Below the pieces are notes generated by a model. It did not search any database. It was given only the letters and a program-made list of their open reading frames with translations, and was not told the origin of the DNA. Source: Butyrivibrio sp. MC2013 (GTDB lineage: Bacteria; Bacillota; Clostridia; Lachnospirales; Lachnospiraceae). From it: 64,000 nucleotides of DNA. Location: positions 1 through 64,000 of the forward strand of contig NZ_AUKE01000005.1 in the NCBI RefSeq assembly GCF_000424585.1, given 5' to 3'. The position numbers were made by a program, and so were the translations under genes. This document shows, piece after piece, positions 52,197 through 61,000 of the stretch; position 1 is the stretch's first letter, and every line of letters begins with the position of its first letter.

Positions 52197-52529
52197 CTAT
52201 TCCATATTTCTATGCTGAAGTTTTTCATACATATGTTTATTAGCATAAAAGAGATCCAACATATCAAATATCATTTCAGAGGAAGCATCTTCTGAACCAT
52301 ATCTATATTGTGCAGAAGGAGTTTCATCCAGCACGCGAGTAATATCCCCGACATTCACATCCAGCACCGATGCAACTTTCGTAAGAACATCCAAAGTAAT
52401 GCTATTTGCCCCATTTTCGATTCGGGCGTATTTCTGCCTGCTCACTCCAATCTGATCAGCGACTTGTTCCTGAGTAAAGTTCTTAGCACATCGTAAAGCC
52501 TTGATTCGGCTGCCTAATAACTCATTCAT
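52197..52529 (-). CDS. XRE-family transcriptional regulator
   Basis: 110 residues. The N-terminal helix-turn-helix is clear: IKALRCAKNFTQEQVADQIG, then VSRQKYARIENGANSITLD and KVASVLDVNVGDI. The C-terminus (MIFDMLDLFYANKHMYEKL) is short and helical. It is the first gene of the XRE-ImmA/IrrE-PIN unit and probably represses it, with ImmA/IrrE cleaving it when a stress signal comes. The upstream region is very AT-rich; no clear operator was found. Confidence 0.9.
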   Translation of the reverse strand: MNELLGSRIKALRCAKNFTQEQVADQIGVSRQKYARIENGANSITLDVLTKVASVLDVNVGDITRVLDETPSAQYRYGSEDASSEMIFDMLDLFYANKHMYEKLQHRNME

Positions 52530-52738
52530 GCCAATCCCTCCATTTCAACAAAAATATTTCTACCTTAATTGTATCATTTTCGAAACAAGCGTCAATATAA
52601 TATGTTATATTTTTGTGACATTGCTGTAGCCATATGTTATGTCTGCGTTACACTCAAGAAATCTACGTTATCTTCCGCAAAAGTCATATGATGGCTCTAT
52701 TTCTTGCTCACTAACGAGATGAATATGCTGGGCAAAGA

Positions 52739-53032
52739 TCATAGTCCTCTGCCCAGCATATTCATTATCTCCCGATCATTTTCCAAAAGGTCATAGAGAC
52801 CATCCTCGGAGAGCACTCCCCTCTTTATATCAGCAGGAATCTCCCCTATCTCATCAGCTGCAAAATCGTCCTTCCACTGCCGGCCGGAATAATAGCGTTC
52901 AAGCTTTTTCACCCCCGGCTGCAGACCCTTATAGTATTCTATAGCCTTATACAATGAATCCTGTGCCTGCAAGACATCATCATAGAGTTTCTCCATATCG
53001 GATATACGCTTGAAATTCTTTGATCCTGTCAT
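52739..53032 (-). CDS. DUF4298 protein
   Basis: 97-residue helical protein of the DUF4298 family: RISDMEKLYDDVLQAQDSL, LQPGVKKLERYYSGRQWKDD (family core) and GVLSEDGLYDLLENDREI. It is predicted to be cytoplasmic. Function is unknown; these small proteins occur singly across Firmicutes. The gene lies between the XRE unit (opposite edge of a 209-base AT-rich gap) and the divergent hxs region, and has its own likely promoter upstream at about 53040-53100. Confidence 0.88.
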   Translation of the reverse strand: MTGSKNFKRISDMEKLYDDVLQAQDSLYKAIEYYKGLQPGVKKLERYYSGRQWKDDFAADEIGEIPADIKRGVLSEDGLYDLLENDREIMNMLGRGL

Positions 53033-53167
53033 ATAGGGCTCCTTTGATCAATCTAGATGAGATGCGAATACAATTATATTATGAATTATTATAATTTCAA
53101 TTATAATTATTCATGCAACTGGGAAACAATCATCTTAATTGTATTATCATTCTTAATTTATTTACAC

Positions 53168-54157
53168 TCATGGAATGTTATACTTCGTCTTTGCTTCAAC
53201 AATTTTCAAATATTCATCATACCAATCAGTGTTTCCAGGGACAATTCTATATCCTGTAGCACATTTTTTGCACCTAGGAAGCTTACAAACTTGAAAAAAA
53301 TTCACAGGGACTAGTGTTGTTCCACTACACTTAGAATTCATATGTAACACTCGTGGATTTCTTTGAGATACATATACAGTGAAATCACCATAAATCCCTT
53401 TATTGCTATTCAAAGTACAAGGAAAACCGTTTTTTATAAACATGCCTTTAGGCACTTTTACGAGTGAGATAGGATCCTTGTAAGAATATAGTTCGAAAAA
53501 CAGGTTTGGATCTTGATCATCTAATTTTTTATCGGTTGATTGTTTTATATCATCCTTTATTTTATTCTTTTCAAGAGATTTCCGGTCATTTGTTTCATCT
53601 TTGTCTTTAAACAAAGCAACTATCCTTACACTAGTCCAAAGCAGAATACCTGCTAATATTATTACATAATATGTATTCGTTTTATTATTCTCTTCAGATT
53701 TTGTAGATAAAGATTTCTCTTCAATTTTCCCCTCTTCCTTAGTTTTAATTACTTCCCCGGAATCTTTATCAGTAGAAAGCGACTTTGTTGGAGAGCTTTT
53801 CTTCTGAGATACAGACGGACGACTCCTGTTTCCGCTTGATGAGCCACCTTGGCTTTTTTCCATCTTCTCATGTAAAGGTTCTGACCCATCATATATAGGA
53901 GGATCACAATCTAGACAAGGATTATATCCCTTTATTATCACCGCTTCATATAAAGTAATCTCATAATCACTACGTAAATGATAACAATCTTCTCTGTGAT
54001 AACACTTCCCCGTTGCTGTGATATGGACTATAGTACCTCCATTATCCGCACGGACTTCTATAGAGTAAATTACAAAAGACACTATAATTATAAAAAAAGT
54101 AAAAAATAATACTTGTTTAACGCCTCGCATAACAGGAATTCTTTTTTTAGGAATCAT
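53168..54157 (-). CDS. Two-helix membrane protein with Cys/His modules at both ends
   Basis: About 329 residues. A signal/anchor helix (VLFFTFFIIIVSFVIYS), an outside module with KCYHREDCYHL and PCLDCDP, a Ser/Lys/Glu-rich linker, a second helix (TYYVIILAGILLWTSVRIVALF) and a cytoplasmic region whose end has RVLHMNSKCSG and PRCKKCATGY. The outside pattern YH-x3-C ... TL-x2-A ... GY-x-PC-x2-C recurs in the two proteins at 60128 and 61001 and resembles the Cys cluster of Ada. GGTGA-TGATA precedes the ATG used; the frame opens four codons earlier at a GTG. It is divergent from hxsD with 161 bases between, and may be a membrane partner of that system. Function unknown. Confidence 0.72.
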   Translation of the reverse strand: MIPKKRIPVMRGVKQVLFFTFFIIIVSFVIYSIEVRADNGGTIVHITATGKCYHREDCYHLRSDYEITLYEAVIIKGYNPCLDCDPPIYDGSEPLHEKMEKSQGGSSSGNRSRPSVSQKKSSPTKSLSTDKDSGEVIKTKEEGKIEEKSLSTKSEENNKTNTYYVIILAGILLWTSVRIVALFKDKDETNDRKSLEKNKIKDDIKQSTDKKLDDQDPNLFFELYSYKDPISLVKVPKGMFIKNGFPCTLNSNKGIYGDFTVYVSQRNPRVLHMNSKCSGTTLVPVNFFQVCKLPRCKKCATGYRIVPGNTDWYDEYLKIVEAKTKYNIP

Positions 54158-54245
54158 TATCATCACCACATATACTTATGCTTTTATCTTTAAATAGCCT
54201 CATAAATCAAACGATAGTTGTAAATAATAATATTAAAACAATCCA

Positions 54246-54274
54246 TTGGCCATTCTGCACGAATGATATATAAT
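54246..54274 (+). promoter_or_regulatory. Promoter of the hxs operon
   Basis: TTGGCC (54246-54251), 17-base spacer, TATAAT (54269-54274), 44 bases before the hxsD start. The -35 is imperfect and the -10 perfect. The divergent gene starts at 54157. Confidence 0.65.
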
Positions 54275-54318
54275 AGAGTATACAGATTAACAATATATCG
54301 TTCTTTAGAGGATTCAAC

Positions 54319-54669
54319 ATGATTATAAAATATCCTGAAGATATCTACCCCAAAGAAGTTCTCGTAAAAGCAGCATATCATTTTTTGGATAAGGTGTATA
54401 TTCATATTGACAAAGAAGGAACGAACTATATAGTAAACATAAAAGAAAAAAGTAGCAACTCCACTATCTCTGCGGATGATTTTGATAATGAAATGATAGC
54501 GCAAAGTGCACGATACATTATTTCACAACGAACAAAAAATATACGTGAAATCACATTAGGAAGAGCTTTAGCTTCAACCATCATAGAGAATCCCTCCATC
54601 AACAATGAGGCAGACAATTTTGATAATATTGAAGAAATACTAAAGGATTGGTTTGAAGATGAACAATGA
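54319..54669 (+). CDS. hxsD: His-Xaa-Ser system protein HxsD
   Basis: 116 residues. HxsD is the small conserved accessory of the His-Xaa-Ser system, and this protein matches its profile: KYPEDIYPKEVLVKAAYHFLDKVYIHID, then IISQRTKNIREITLGRALAS. It has no membrane helix and its role is not known; it may act as peptide-binding or scaffold protein for the radical SAM enzymes. The ATG has AGAGG seven bases upstream. It is the first gene of the plus-strand hxs operon and overlaps the next small gene. Confidence 0.85.
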   Translation: MIIKYPEDIYPKEVLVKAAYHFLDKVYIHIDKEGTNYIVNIKEKSSNSTISADDFDNEMIAQSARYIISQRTKNIREITLGRALASTIIENPSINNEADNFDNIEEILKDWFEDEQ

Positions 54670-54862
54670 AATCCAGCTGCTCAAAAGTTTTTTTGATTAC
54701 ACTAAAATATCAGCTGCTCAAGCAGCTTATGAAGATATTGCAAAAATTAAAATATCTGAGACCGAACAATATTATTTATGTGTAGTACTGTCATCGATCT
54801 ATGAACCAATGCAAGTTTTATGTGAATTTGAAAACTACATTATAGGATTAATGAATACATGA
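54659..54862 (+). CDS. Small hxs-operon protein, 67 aa
   Basis: 67 residues from the ATG at 54659, reading NNEIQLLKSFFDYTKISA, AYEDIAKIKISETEQYYLCV and FENYIIGLMNT. It overlaps hxsD by 11 bases and the peptidase gene by four, so it is tightly embedded in the operon. I do not recognise a family. It is helical and acidic, without a leader-like Gly-Gly or HxS repeat. It could be a partner of HxsD or of the radical SAM enzymes. The tight overlaps are the main evidence that it is real. Confidence 0.65.
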   Translation: MNNEIQLLKSFFDYTKISAAQAAYEDIAKIKISETEQYYLCVVLSSIYEPMQVLCEFENYIIGLMNT

Positions 54863-55890
54863 TTATTTGGCCATTATTATCTGTAATACTTGCACATGTT
54901 CTAGGTATCATCGCATCCATAACAGATATAAAATACAACCGCATCACCAACAGTATTTTATTGCTATTTGGTACATTGGGGGTGTGTCTTACATTTATCC
55001 AATACATTCTAAAAACAAATCTTTTATGGGAGGCTTATTTATTTAATTTATCATTAGTGTTCGTTTTTTCAATCACATTGTATATTTTACATATTTGGGC
55101 AGCTGGAGACAGCAAGCTTCTAATCATCCTAGGAATTTTAATTCCTGGCAATTACTGTATGTTATTTGGCCGAATAATACCTTGGAGCATAATCGTAGTC
55201 TCGCTAAGTTTTTCTATAAGTTTTTTATATTTATTCGTAGAATCGATATGGATGTTTATAAATCATAAAGGCTCGTTTTCTATTCAAAATGTCAAAAACA
55301 AGATTCAACAGTTTATTCAATCATATATCATAAATATGATTTATATTTCATTAGCAATCAAAATAGAAACACTTTTTTTCAGAGAGTGGATTGATCATTA
55401 CGAATGGGCCATTTTAGCTATCAACTTAAGTTTTATACTTCTTATATCCTCATTAAAGATCACTCAAAATAAAGTCTTTGTAATCGGAGTATTGTTGTTT
55501 TCAATTATATTATCGCCAATAACAAATGTTTGGTTTTTCAGCCATAACCGATTGCAGTACTTTATCATAATAAGCATTATTATGATAATCAAAATAATAA
55601 TCAGCGAATACAATTATACCACTATTCCTACTTCCGAAGTCAAAAAAGGAATGATTATATCAAGCTTTTCATCAATAGTAATGTCAAATTCAAAAATTAA
55701 AGGATTGCCACAAATATCACACGAGGACATGAGAAGCAGATTAACGCAAGAAGAAGCTGATGCAATAATACAATGGGGTAAAACTAAAGGCAGTCTCAAG
55801 ACAATTCAAATTGTCCGCAAGATGCCTTTTGCTATTTTTATCTTTTTGGGACTTCTTATCTATTCCACTATATGGGGGATTAGTAATTGA
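54859..55890 (+). CDS. A24-type prepilin-peptidase-like membrane protein
   Basis: 343 residues with about nine membrane helices. The N-terminal half is an A24 aspartic peptidase: the first catalytic Asp in ASITDIKYNRITN and the second in WAAGDSKLLIIL, at the usual distance. The C-terminal half adds more helices and a cytoplasmic tail (ISHEDMRSRLTQEEADAI, LKTIQIVRKMPFAIF) that I do not know from ordinary prepilin peptidases. It sits between hxsD and hxsC with four-base overlaps. No pilin gene is near, so the likely substrate is in the operon: HxsA has an N-terminal leader followed by a hydrophobic helix. Confidence 0.85.
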   Translation: MIIWPLLSVILAHVLGIIASITDIKYNRITNSILLLFGTLGVCLTFIQYILKTNLLWEAYLFNLSLVFVFSITLYILHIWAAGDSKLLIILGILIPGNYCMLFGRIIPWSIIVVSLSFSISFLYLFVESIWMFINHKGSFSIQNVKNKIQQFIQSYIINMIYISLAIKIETLFFREWIDHYEWAILAINLSFILLISSLKITQNKVFVIGVLLFSIILSPITNVWFFSHNRLQYFIIISIIMIIKIIISEYNYTTIPTSEVKKGMIISSFSSIVMSNSKIKGLPQISHEDMRSRLTQEEADAIIQWGKTKGSLKTIQIVRKMPFAIFIFLGLLIYSTIWGISN

Positions 55891-56990
55891 ATACTTCAAT
55901 ACTTGGCTTTAATGGAAAAAATAATATATACAAGATATCATTCAGCAGTAACACCAATGTTATAAGTCCTTCTTATAATGTTCTTTTAGTATCAGGAACC
56001 CATATAGTCATTCCACATGAGCAGCTTCGTTTTGAGACTGACTACAATAGTTATTCAATTCTAAACGAGTTAGGAGAAGGTGCGTGCATAGAACTAGATA
56101 CGCACGGAAAAATCTGCAGTACTTTTGGAAAAAACAACGATAACACTTTGTATATCACTGATAAATGCAATTCAAACTGCATAATGTGTCCAATGGCGGA
56201 GCCTGCACGCAAAAATGGACAATCAACACCATTTGAAATACTAGATGAGTTGATAGAGTATATGCCTTGCAACATGGAGCATTTAACAATAACTGGGGGT
56301 GAGCCTTTTTATATCAGAGAAAAAATGTTTGATATACTAACAAAATTAAAGTCAGGAAATAAGGCACACTCATATTTATTATTGTCAAATGGTCGTATAT
56401 TTGCAAATCAGAACTATTGTCACATGCTAGCCGGAAGTGTCCCTGAAGATTTCCTAGTTGGCATACCGCTACACGGTCCAAATCCTGTAATTCATGACAC
56501 AATCACCCAAACCCCAGGTAGTTTTGAACAAACAACAAATGGAATTAAGAATTTGTTATCAACTCAAATGATGTCGGTTGAAATCAGAATTGTTGTAAAC
56601 AAAATCAACGCCCCATACCTTTTAGAACTAGCTCATTTTATAATTCTTAATTTTCCTTCAATACACAGCATCAAATTCATGGGTATGGAAATGCTAGGAA
56701 ATGCAATTATTAATTCAGACAAAGTATGGATAGATTATAAAGATGCTTTTTTATACATTAAACCAGCTATTAATCTTCTTATATCAAACGCCATAGATGT
56801 TGCTATTTATAATTTCCCGCTTTGCTTTGTTGACCGCCCATACTGGCACATATGCATGAATAGTATAACAAAACACAAAATCAAGTATTCAACGTTTTGT
56901 AATGATTGCATCGAAAAAAAAGCGTGTGGAGGAATGTTCACTGGAACAGATAAATATTTATCTGATAAAGTGCAACCAATAACATTATGA
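55887..56990 (+). CDS. hxsC: His-Xaa-Ser radical SAM maturase HxsC
   Basis: 367 residues. The radical SAM cluster motif is CNSNCIMC in LYITDKCNSNCIMCPM, followed by LTITGGEPF and PLHGPNPVIHDTITQ, and a C-terminal Cys group in FCNDCIEKKACGGMF. This agrees with HxsC, one of the two radical SAM enzymes of the His-Xaa-Ser system. The start is a TTG overlapping the previous stop. It is followed by HxsB with a four-base overlap. Together they should modify the HxS repeats of HxsA, probably through carbon-centred cross-links; the chemistry of this locus is unknown. Confidence 0.93.
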   Translation: MNTSILGFNGKNNIYKISFSSNTNVISPSYNVLLVSGTHIVIPHEQLRFETDYNSYSILNELGEGACIELDTHGKICSTFGKNNDNTLYITDKCNSNCIMCPMAEPARKNGQSTPFEILDELIEYMPCNMEHLTITGGEPFYIREKMFDILTKLKSGNKAHSYLLLSNGRIFANQNYCHMLAGSVPEDFLVGIPLHGPNPVIHDTITQTPGSFEQTTNGIKNLLSTQMMSVEIRIVVNKINAPYLLELAHFIILNFPSIHSIKFMGMEMLGNAIINSDKVWIDYKDAFLYIKPAINLLISNAIDVAIYNFPLCFVDRPYWHICMNSITKHKIKYSTFCNDCIEKKACGGMFTGTDKYLSDKVQPITL

Positions 56991-58381
56991 TCAATTATTT
57001 CAATTTTAAAAGATTTGAAAATGATTACCTTATTACTAATGATTTTGGGCGATATAGCTTTGTTGATTTACCTACCCTCAAAAAGCTTATACAAGGAAAT
57101 GAACATGAAATTTCAGATAGCGCTATCCAAAGACTCTCTACGGATTTCTTTATTATTGACGAACCGAGGCAAAGTTATCTTGAAAAAAGCATTCCACATA
57201 TACGAGATATAAAAAATCACCTTCTTCAACCTACCAGTCTGTTTATTTTTGTATTAACCAATACGTGCAATCTCAACTGCGTATATTGCCAAGCCCAATC
57301 AGAGAATAGCGCCATCAAAGGATCAATGACAGAAGAAATTGCTGAAATGGGTGCAGAAATAGTACTACAATCCCCATCTCCATCTATTAATATCGAATTT
57401 CAAGGTGGAGAACCCCTAATCAACTTCCATATAATTAAAAAAATCATCGATTATGTCGATACAAACAATAGTAACAAAAATATTACTTATAGCCTTGTCT
57501 CCAATTTGTCACTGTTAACTGACGAAATAGCTGATTACCTTGCAGATCACAAGGTTCAAGTTTCTGTCTCATTGGACGGAAATGAATTTATACATGACAG
57601 CAATCGTCCTTTTCGTTTAGGAGGAGGTAGTTTCGCAACCGTTCAAAAAGGTATTGAAAAGCTAAGAGCGCGTAATCTAAACATAGGAGCAATTCAAACC
57701 ACAACCAAATTGAGCTTGACTTATCCAGAAGAAATTGTCGATTCATATATTCAACTTGGTTTTAACAGTATTTTTATACGCCCACTTACCAGACTGGGAT
57801 ATGCAAAAGACCACTGGGATACGATCGGTTATTCTCCTGAGGAATTTGTTTCGTTTTATAAGAAATCATTAGACCACATATTAAAATGCAACTCCAGTAA
57901 AATGGTATTCAGCGAAGGACACGCCACTATTTTCTTAAATAAAATACTACATCATTATTCCAATAACTATATGGAACTTAGATCACCATGCGGTGCATCA
58001 GTTGGACAGTTAGCTATCTACTATGATGGAAACATATATACGTGTGACGAAGGAAGAATGGTCGCTGAGATGGGAGATAACACCTTTAAATTGGGTACTG
58101 TTTTCACTTCAGATTACGACAATTTAATGGATAGCAATGTAACCAAAGCAGTGTGTACAGCAAGTTGCCTTGAATCTATTCCGGAATGCTGTGATTGCGT
58201 ATATCAACCATTTTGTGGAGTATGTCCAGTAATAAATTATGCGCTTGAAGATGATTTATTCCCAAAGATTCCACATGGCAGTAGATGTTCCATTTACTCC
58301 GGTATGTTAGATTGCATTTTTAGTATTCTTCACAAAAAAGATGCTGAAACAATTGATATCTTAGAAAGGTGGTTACAATGA
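56987..58381 (+). CDS. hxsB: His-Xaa-Ser radical SAM maturase HxsB
   Basis: 464 residues. The N-terminal ~75 residues are a recognition-like domain; then the SAM cluster motif in LTNTCNLNCVYCQAQ (CxxxCxxC), the second motif IEFQGGEPLINF, SVSLDGNEFIHD and a C-terminal SPASM-like Cys set, CTASCLESIPECCDCVYQPFCGVCP. This is the six-cluster architecture of anaerobic sulfatase-maturase-like peptide modifiers, and matches HxsB. It overlaps hxsC by four bases and hxsA by four bases. It is the main modifying enzyme candidate for the HxsA repeats. Confidence 0.94.
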   Translation: MINYFNFKRFENDYLITNDFGRYSFVDLPTLKKLIQGNEHEISDSAIQRLSTDFFIIDEPRQSYLEKSIPHIRDIKNHLLQPTSLFIFVLTNTCNLNCVYCQAQSENSAIKGSMTEEIAEMGAEIVLQSPSPSINIEFQGGEPLINFHIIKKIIDYVDTNNSNKNITYSLVSNLSLLTDEIADYLADHKVQVSVSLDGNEFIHDSNRPFRLGGGSFATVQKGIEKLRARNLNIGAIQTTTKLSLTYPEEIVDSYIQLGFNSIFIRPLTRLGYAKDHWDTIGYSPEEFVSFYKKSLDHILKCNSSKMVFSEGHATIFLNKILHHYSNNYMELRSPCGASVGQLAIYYDGNIYTCDEGRMVAEMGDNTFKLGTVFTSDYDNLMDSNVTKAVCTASCLESIPECCDCVYQPFCGVCPVINYALEDDLFPKIPHGSRCSIYSGMLDCIFSILHKKDAETIDILERWLQ

Positions 58382-59067
58382 AAGATGAATCAAAATTCCC
58401 TAAAATAGGAAGAAGCATTGAAAACTATTTATTTGACGAGGAAGGAAATATATCTAGAAATAAAATACTTGCAGTAGGCTCTTTAGTTATTCTGCTAAGT
58501 GTACTATATTCGATGGATGCATTTGCTGCTCATCGTTCGCACTCCTCACATAGATCGCACAGTTCTCATTCATCTGGTACAAGATACAGTAGCAGCCACT
58601 CCTCACATGTTTCACACCAATCTCACCAATCTCACGTATCTGGTTCAGGACACAATTCAGCTCACAACAATGTAGCTCCGTCAACAACCACAACTACAAC
58701 TGGAGGAACATCTTCATCCGTAGGTAATAATTCACCCTCAACTGTAAAAGCCGCAATTGTTAGTGCATTGGATGCTTTTCCTTCTACATCTGGATGGGAT
58801 AGTATTTTCAATGCAACTTATTATGCTGAGCATAATGCTGACGTTGTAAATGTAGTAGGAAATACCTCCGAAGCGCTATTAAAGCATTTCAAAGATTACG
58901 GAATGGCTGAAGGACGGCAAGGATGTGCAGAATTTAACGTTGAATACTACAAAGGTAATTATGCAGATTTAGTAAAGGCCTTTGGAACAGATCTGAAACA
59001 GTATTACATCCATTATAAAGATACAGGAAAAGCTGAAGGACGAGTAGGATATACAAAACTCCAATAA
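58378..59067 (+). CDS. hxsA: His-Xaa-Ser repeat protein HxsA
   Basis: 229 residues from the ATG that has AAAGGTGG five bases upstream. Parts: a leader (KIGRSIENYLFDEEGNISRN), a hydrophobic helix (ILAVGSLVILLSVLYSMDAFA), a modified region with eleven H-x-S triplets (HRS, HSS, HVS, HQS and others, residues ~51-105), a Thr/Ser linker, and two repeats of a surface-protein module (ATYYAEHNADVVNVVG, then YGMAEGR). It is the substrate of HxsB and HxsC: the triplets are the modification sites. The C-terminal modules look like cell-wall-associated repeats, so the product is probably exposed at the surface. Overlaps hxsB by four bases. Confidence 0.95.
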   Translation: MKDESKFPKIGRSIENYLFDEEGNISRNKILAVGSLVILLSVLYSMDAFAAHRSHSSHRSHSSHSSGTRYSSSHSSHVSHQSHQSHVSGSGHNSAHNNVAPSTTTTTTGGTSSSVGNNSPSTVKAAIVSALDAFPSTSGWDSIFNATYYAEHNADVVNVVGNTSEALLKHFKDYGMAEGRQGCAEFNVEYYKGNYADLVKAFGTDLKQYYIHYKDTGKAEGRVGYTKLQ

Positions 59068-59075
59068 ATAAGGTC

Positions 59076-59113
59076 ACAAGATAAGCCTTAGCAAAAGCTA
59101 GGGCTTATCTTGT
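59076..59113. terminator. Terminator hairpin of the hxs operon
   Basis: ACAAGATAAGCC-T-TAGC, AAAA, GCTA-G-GGCTTATCTTGT form a stem with one mismatch, 8 bases past the hxsA stop. It also lies after the stop of the convergent gene at 59122, so it can serve both. Confidence 0.78.
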
Positions 59114-59121
59114 TTAGTATA

Positions 59122-59679
59122 TCAATGATACATAATATATATTTTTGCATCCGAAGCAAAATAGTCTGAAGAATCGAAGGAATTATCTCCATCAATAGAT
59201 ATACTATCTATTGTGTTTTCTTTGTTAATCAGCCATCCTGCATCATCCAAATCAATGGGCATAATATTAGTAAAGCCAGCGCTTTCTAATTGCAGGATAA
59301 CTACCTGATAATCTTTTCCTTTAATATCATCTGATGACTGGCCTATTTTTATCATTCCTGCTTCAATAGATTTTCTCGCATCTAATTCATCTTTTAAAAA
59401 TAAAGCAGCGCCAAAAACGACTAATAATCCATATAATGCAACTACAATTTTGAATTCGGTATGTTTTCGTTGATTATCCCTATCTTTTCTGCGCTCCAAT
59501 TCAACAGCCGCATCATCTGTATATCTTTCGTGAATATTGATATTGTGCGTTATTGTGTTCTCGGTATCATCCAGAAGAAATTGTCCTCCACAAAAAGGAC
59601 AATATATATTCTTTTTTCCATTAATATTCATATCTATATTAGCGCCACATAACGGGCATTTGATATTAGATATCCTCAT
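59122..59679 (-). CDS. Zinc-ribbon membrane protein
   Basis: About 185 residues. A zinc ribbon with CPLCGANIDMN and CPFCGGQFLL at the N-terminus, a charged region (ERYTDDAAVELERRKDRDN), one membrane helix (FKIVVALYGLLVVFGAALFL), and a C-terminal PASTA-like end (DYQVVILQLESAGFTNIMPI, INKENTIDSISIDGD). The start is the ATG after AAGGGGTG; the frame opens ten codons earlier without a site. Similar proteins occur widely in gut Firmicutes with unknown function. It converges with hxsA and is not part of that operon. Confidence 0.8.
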   Translation of the reverse strand: MRISNIKCPLCGANIDMNINGKKNIYCPFCGGQFLLDDTENTITHNINIHERYTDDAAVELERRKDRDNQRKHTEFKIVVALYGLLVVFGAALFLKDELDARKSIEAGMIKIGQSSDDIKGKDYQVVILQLESAGFTNIMPIDLDDAGWLINKENTIDSISIDGDNSFDSSDYFASDAKIYIMYH

Positions 59680-60076
59680 AACACACCCCTTATTATACCT
59701 ATTGCTCAATAAGATATCAGATAAATATCGAGGAATTCCAACTCACCATTCATACACTTGTAAAAACAAAAATATATCTTTGTTTCAAGCTATCTCTGTA
59801 GATACGGTAGCCTTAACCACGCAGAATGTTATATTGCTTTTTCTTGACTCTCTATATATGTTGAGTCACTTCTAGCCATTCCGATAATACAATGAACTAT
59901 TGATACTGAAACTATTATCCCGTTTTGGTTGAATGATTTTTGGCCTTTTTTCATGACAGTTTTCCTCTAGAATGGGAACAGATCTTTGCAGAAAGATCTT
60001 TTACCATTTTAAATAATCAATATTCACTATTCATATCGGACTCAGATATTATTTTAATTATTCATTTTCATATAAA
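59680..60076. other. AT-rich gap without recognisable features
   Basis: About 400 bases between the zinc-ribbon gene and the terminator of the SH3 lipoprotein gene. Short frames only; no hairpin with T-run or repeat seen besides the terminator at its edge. The promoter of the zinc-ribbon gene should lie in the first 100 bases. Confidence 0.5.
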
Positions 60077-60104
60077 AAGAAGCAGTAACATCTTACTGCT
60101 TCTT
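60077..60104 (-). terminator. Intrinsic terminator of the nuclease/SH3 operon
   Basis: Minus strand: AAGAAGCAGTAA, loop GATG, TTACTGCTTCTT, then TTTATATG: a perfect 12-bp stem with a short T-tract, 24 bases past the stop of the gene at 60128. Confidence 0.88.
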
Positions 60105-60127
60105 GGCAACCAACAGTATTACCTCTA

Positions 60128-60940
60128 TTAATGACACCTTTTACATGGTGTAAAACCATTTTCCTCCGCACGTTCAAGAGTAACCTGCATTGGTCCATCC
60201 ATATTACTACAGGTAGATTTGGAGTGATATTTTTTTCCGCCCTTTGTTGGAATCCAGACCAAATTGCCTTCTGTATCTCCCTCGTCAGGAACAGTTACAT
60301 GTACAGAAGGCTCACTGTTCTCAGAAGATCCTGCTGCCATGCTCACTTCCTCACTATCACTTGAAGCCGGAGCCACCTCCTGAACAAATGCCTTTTCCTC
60401 TGTCAATAGGCTCCCCTTTACAAAACCATCTTCTCCATTGTAATCAATCCTATACCACCCATTATCAACTTTTCCAGTTATAACAACCTCATCGTTTTGA
60501 ATTACTGTACCAATTTTCTTATCATCTTGATCGGGACCACTTCTGACATTAGCAGTAGTGGCTACATACATTATCATACTCAATTCAGATATACTGTATT
60601 CGGGTTCAGGTATAACCTCATCATCTTCTTGTAATATATCCTCAGTTTGAGCATTTAATTCAGTTGAATCTTCAGCATCAGATTCGGTATCTTCTATCAG
60701 AATTAGCCCTTCTTCCGAATCGTTTTCCTCTAAATCATCTGTATTTGACTCTTCCTCCGTCTGACTATCATTCAGAATTGATTTTGTAGATTCATCAGCG
60801 ATTTCATCGCTTACACTTTCAGTCTGCTCTGAAACAAGTTCGCTGTTAGTAGTTTCAACATCAGAAGCATCAACATCTCCACACCCCAATAGCGACAATA
60901 CGAGCATTGCTACTAGTCCTAAAGTTATTTTTTTCCTCAT
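60128..60940 (-). CDS. SH3-domain lipoprotein with C-terminal Cys/His module
   Basis: About 270 residues from the ATG at 60940 (AAGG nine bases before it); the frame is open 19 codons further. A lipoprotein signal ends in the lipobox LLGC. Then comes an acidic, Ser/Glu/Asp-rich linker of about 100 residues, a bacterial SH3 domain (ATTANVRSGPDQDDKKIG, GWYRIDYNGEDGFVKGSLL), and the module KKYHSKSTCSNMDGPMQVTL..ENGFTPCKRCH. The protein is outside the cell, anchored to the membrane, and the SH3 domain may hold it to peptidoglycan. It follows the nuclease gene by 60 bases in one operon under a c-di-GMP riboswitch. The Cys/His module is shared with the nuclease. Confidence 0.85.
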   Translation of the reverse strand: MRKKITLGLVAMLVLSLLGCGDVDASDVETTNSELVSEQTESVSDEIADESTKSILNDSQTEEESNTDDLEENDSEEGLILIEDTESDAEDSTELNAQTEDILQEDDEVIPEPEYSISELSMIMYVATTANVRSGPDQDDKKIGTVIQNDEVVITGKVDNGWYRIDYNGEDGFVKGSLLTEEKAFVQEVAPASSDSEEVSMAAGSSENSEPSVHVTVPDEGDTEGNLVWIPTKGGKKYHSKSTCSNMDGPMQVTLERAEENGFTPCKRCH

Positions 60941-61000
60941 CTTAATAAGCCTTCTTTCTTGATCAATTTTCTTCTTTGAACAAACACTACTCACCATTTC

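Noticed and set aside
54190-54504. 104-codon minus-strand ORF opposite hxsD
   Set aside because: It is antisense to hxsD, which has family evidence, a promoter and a ribosome site.
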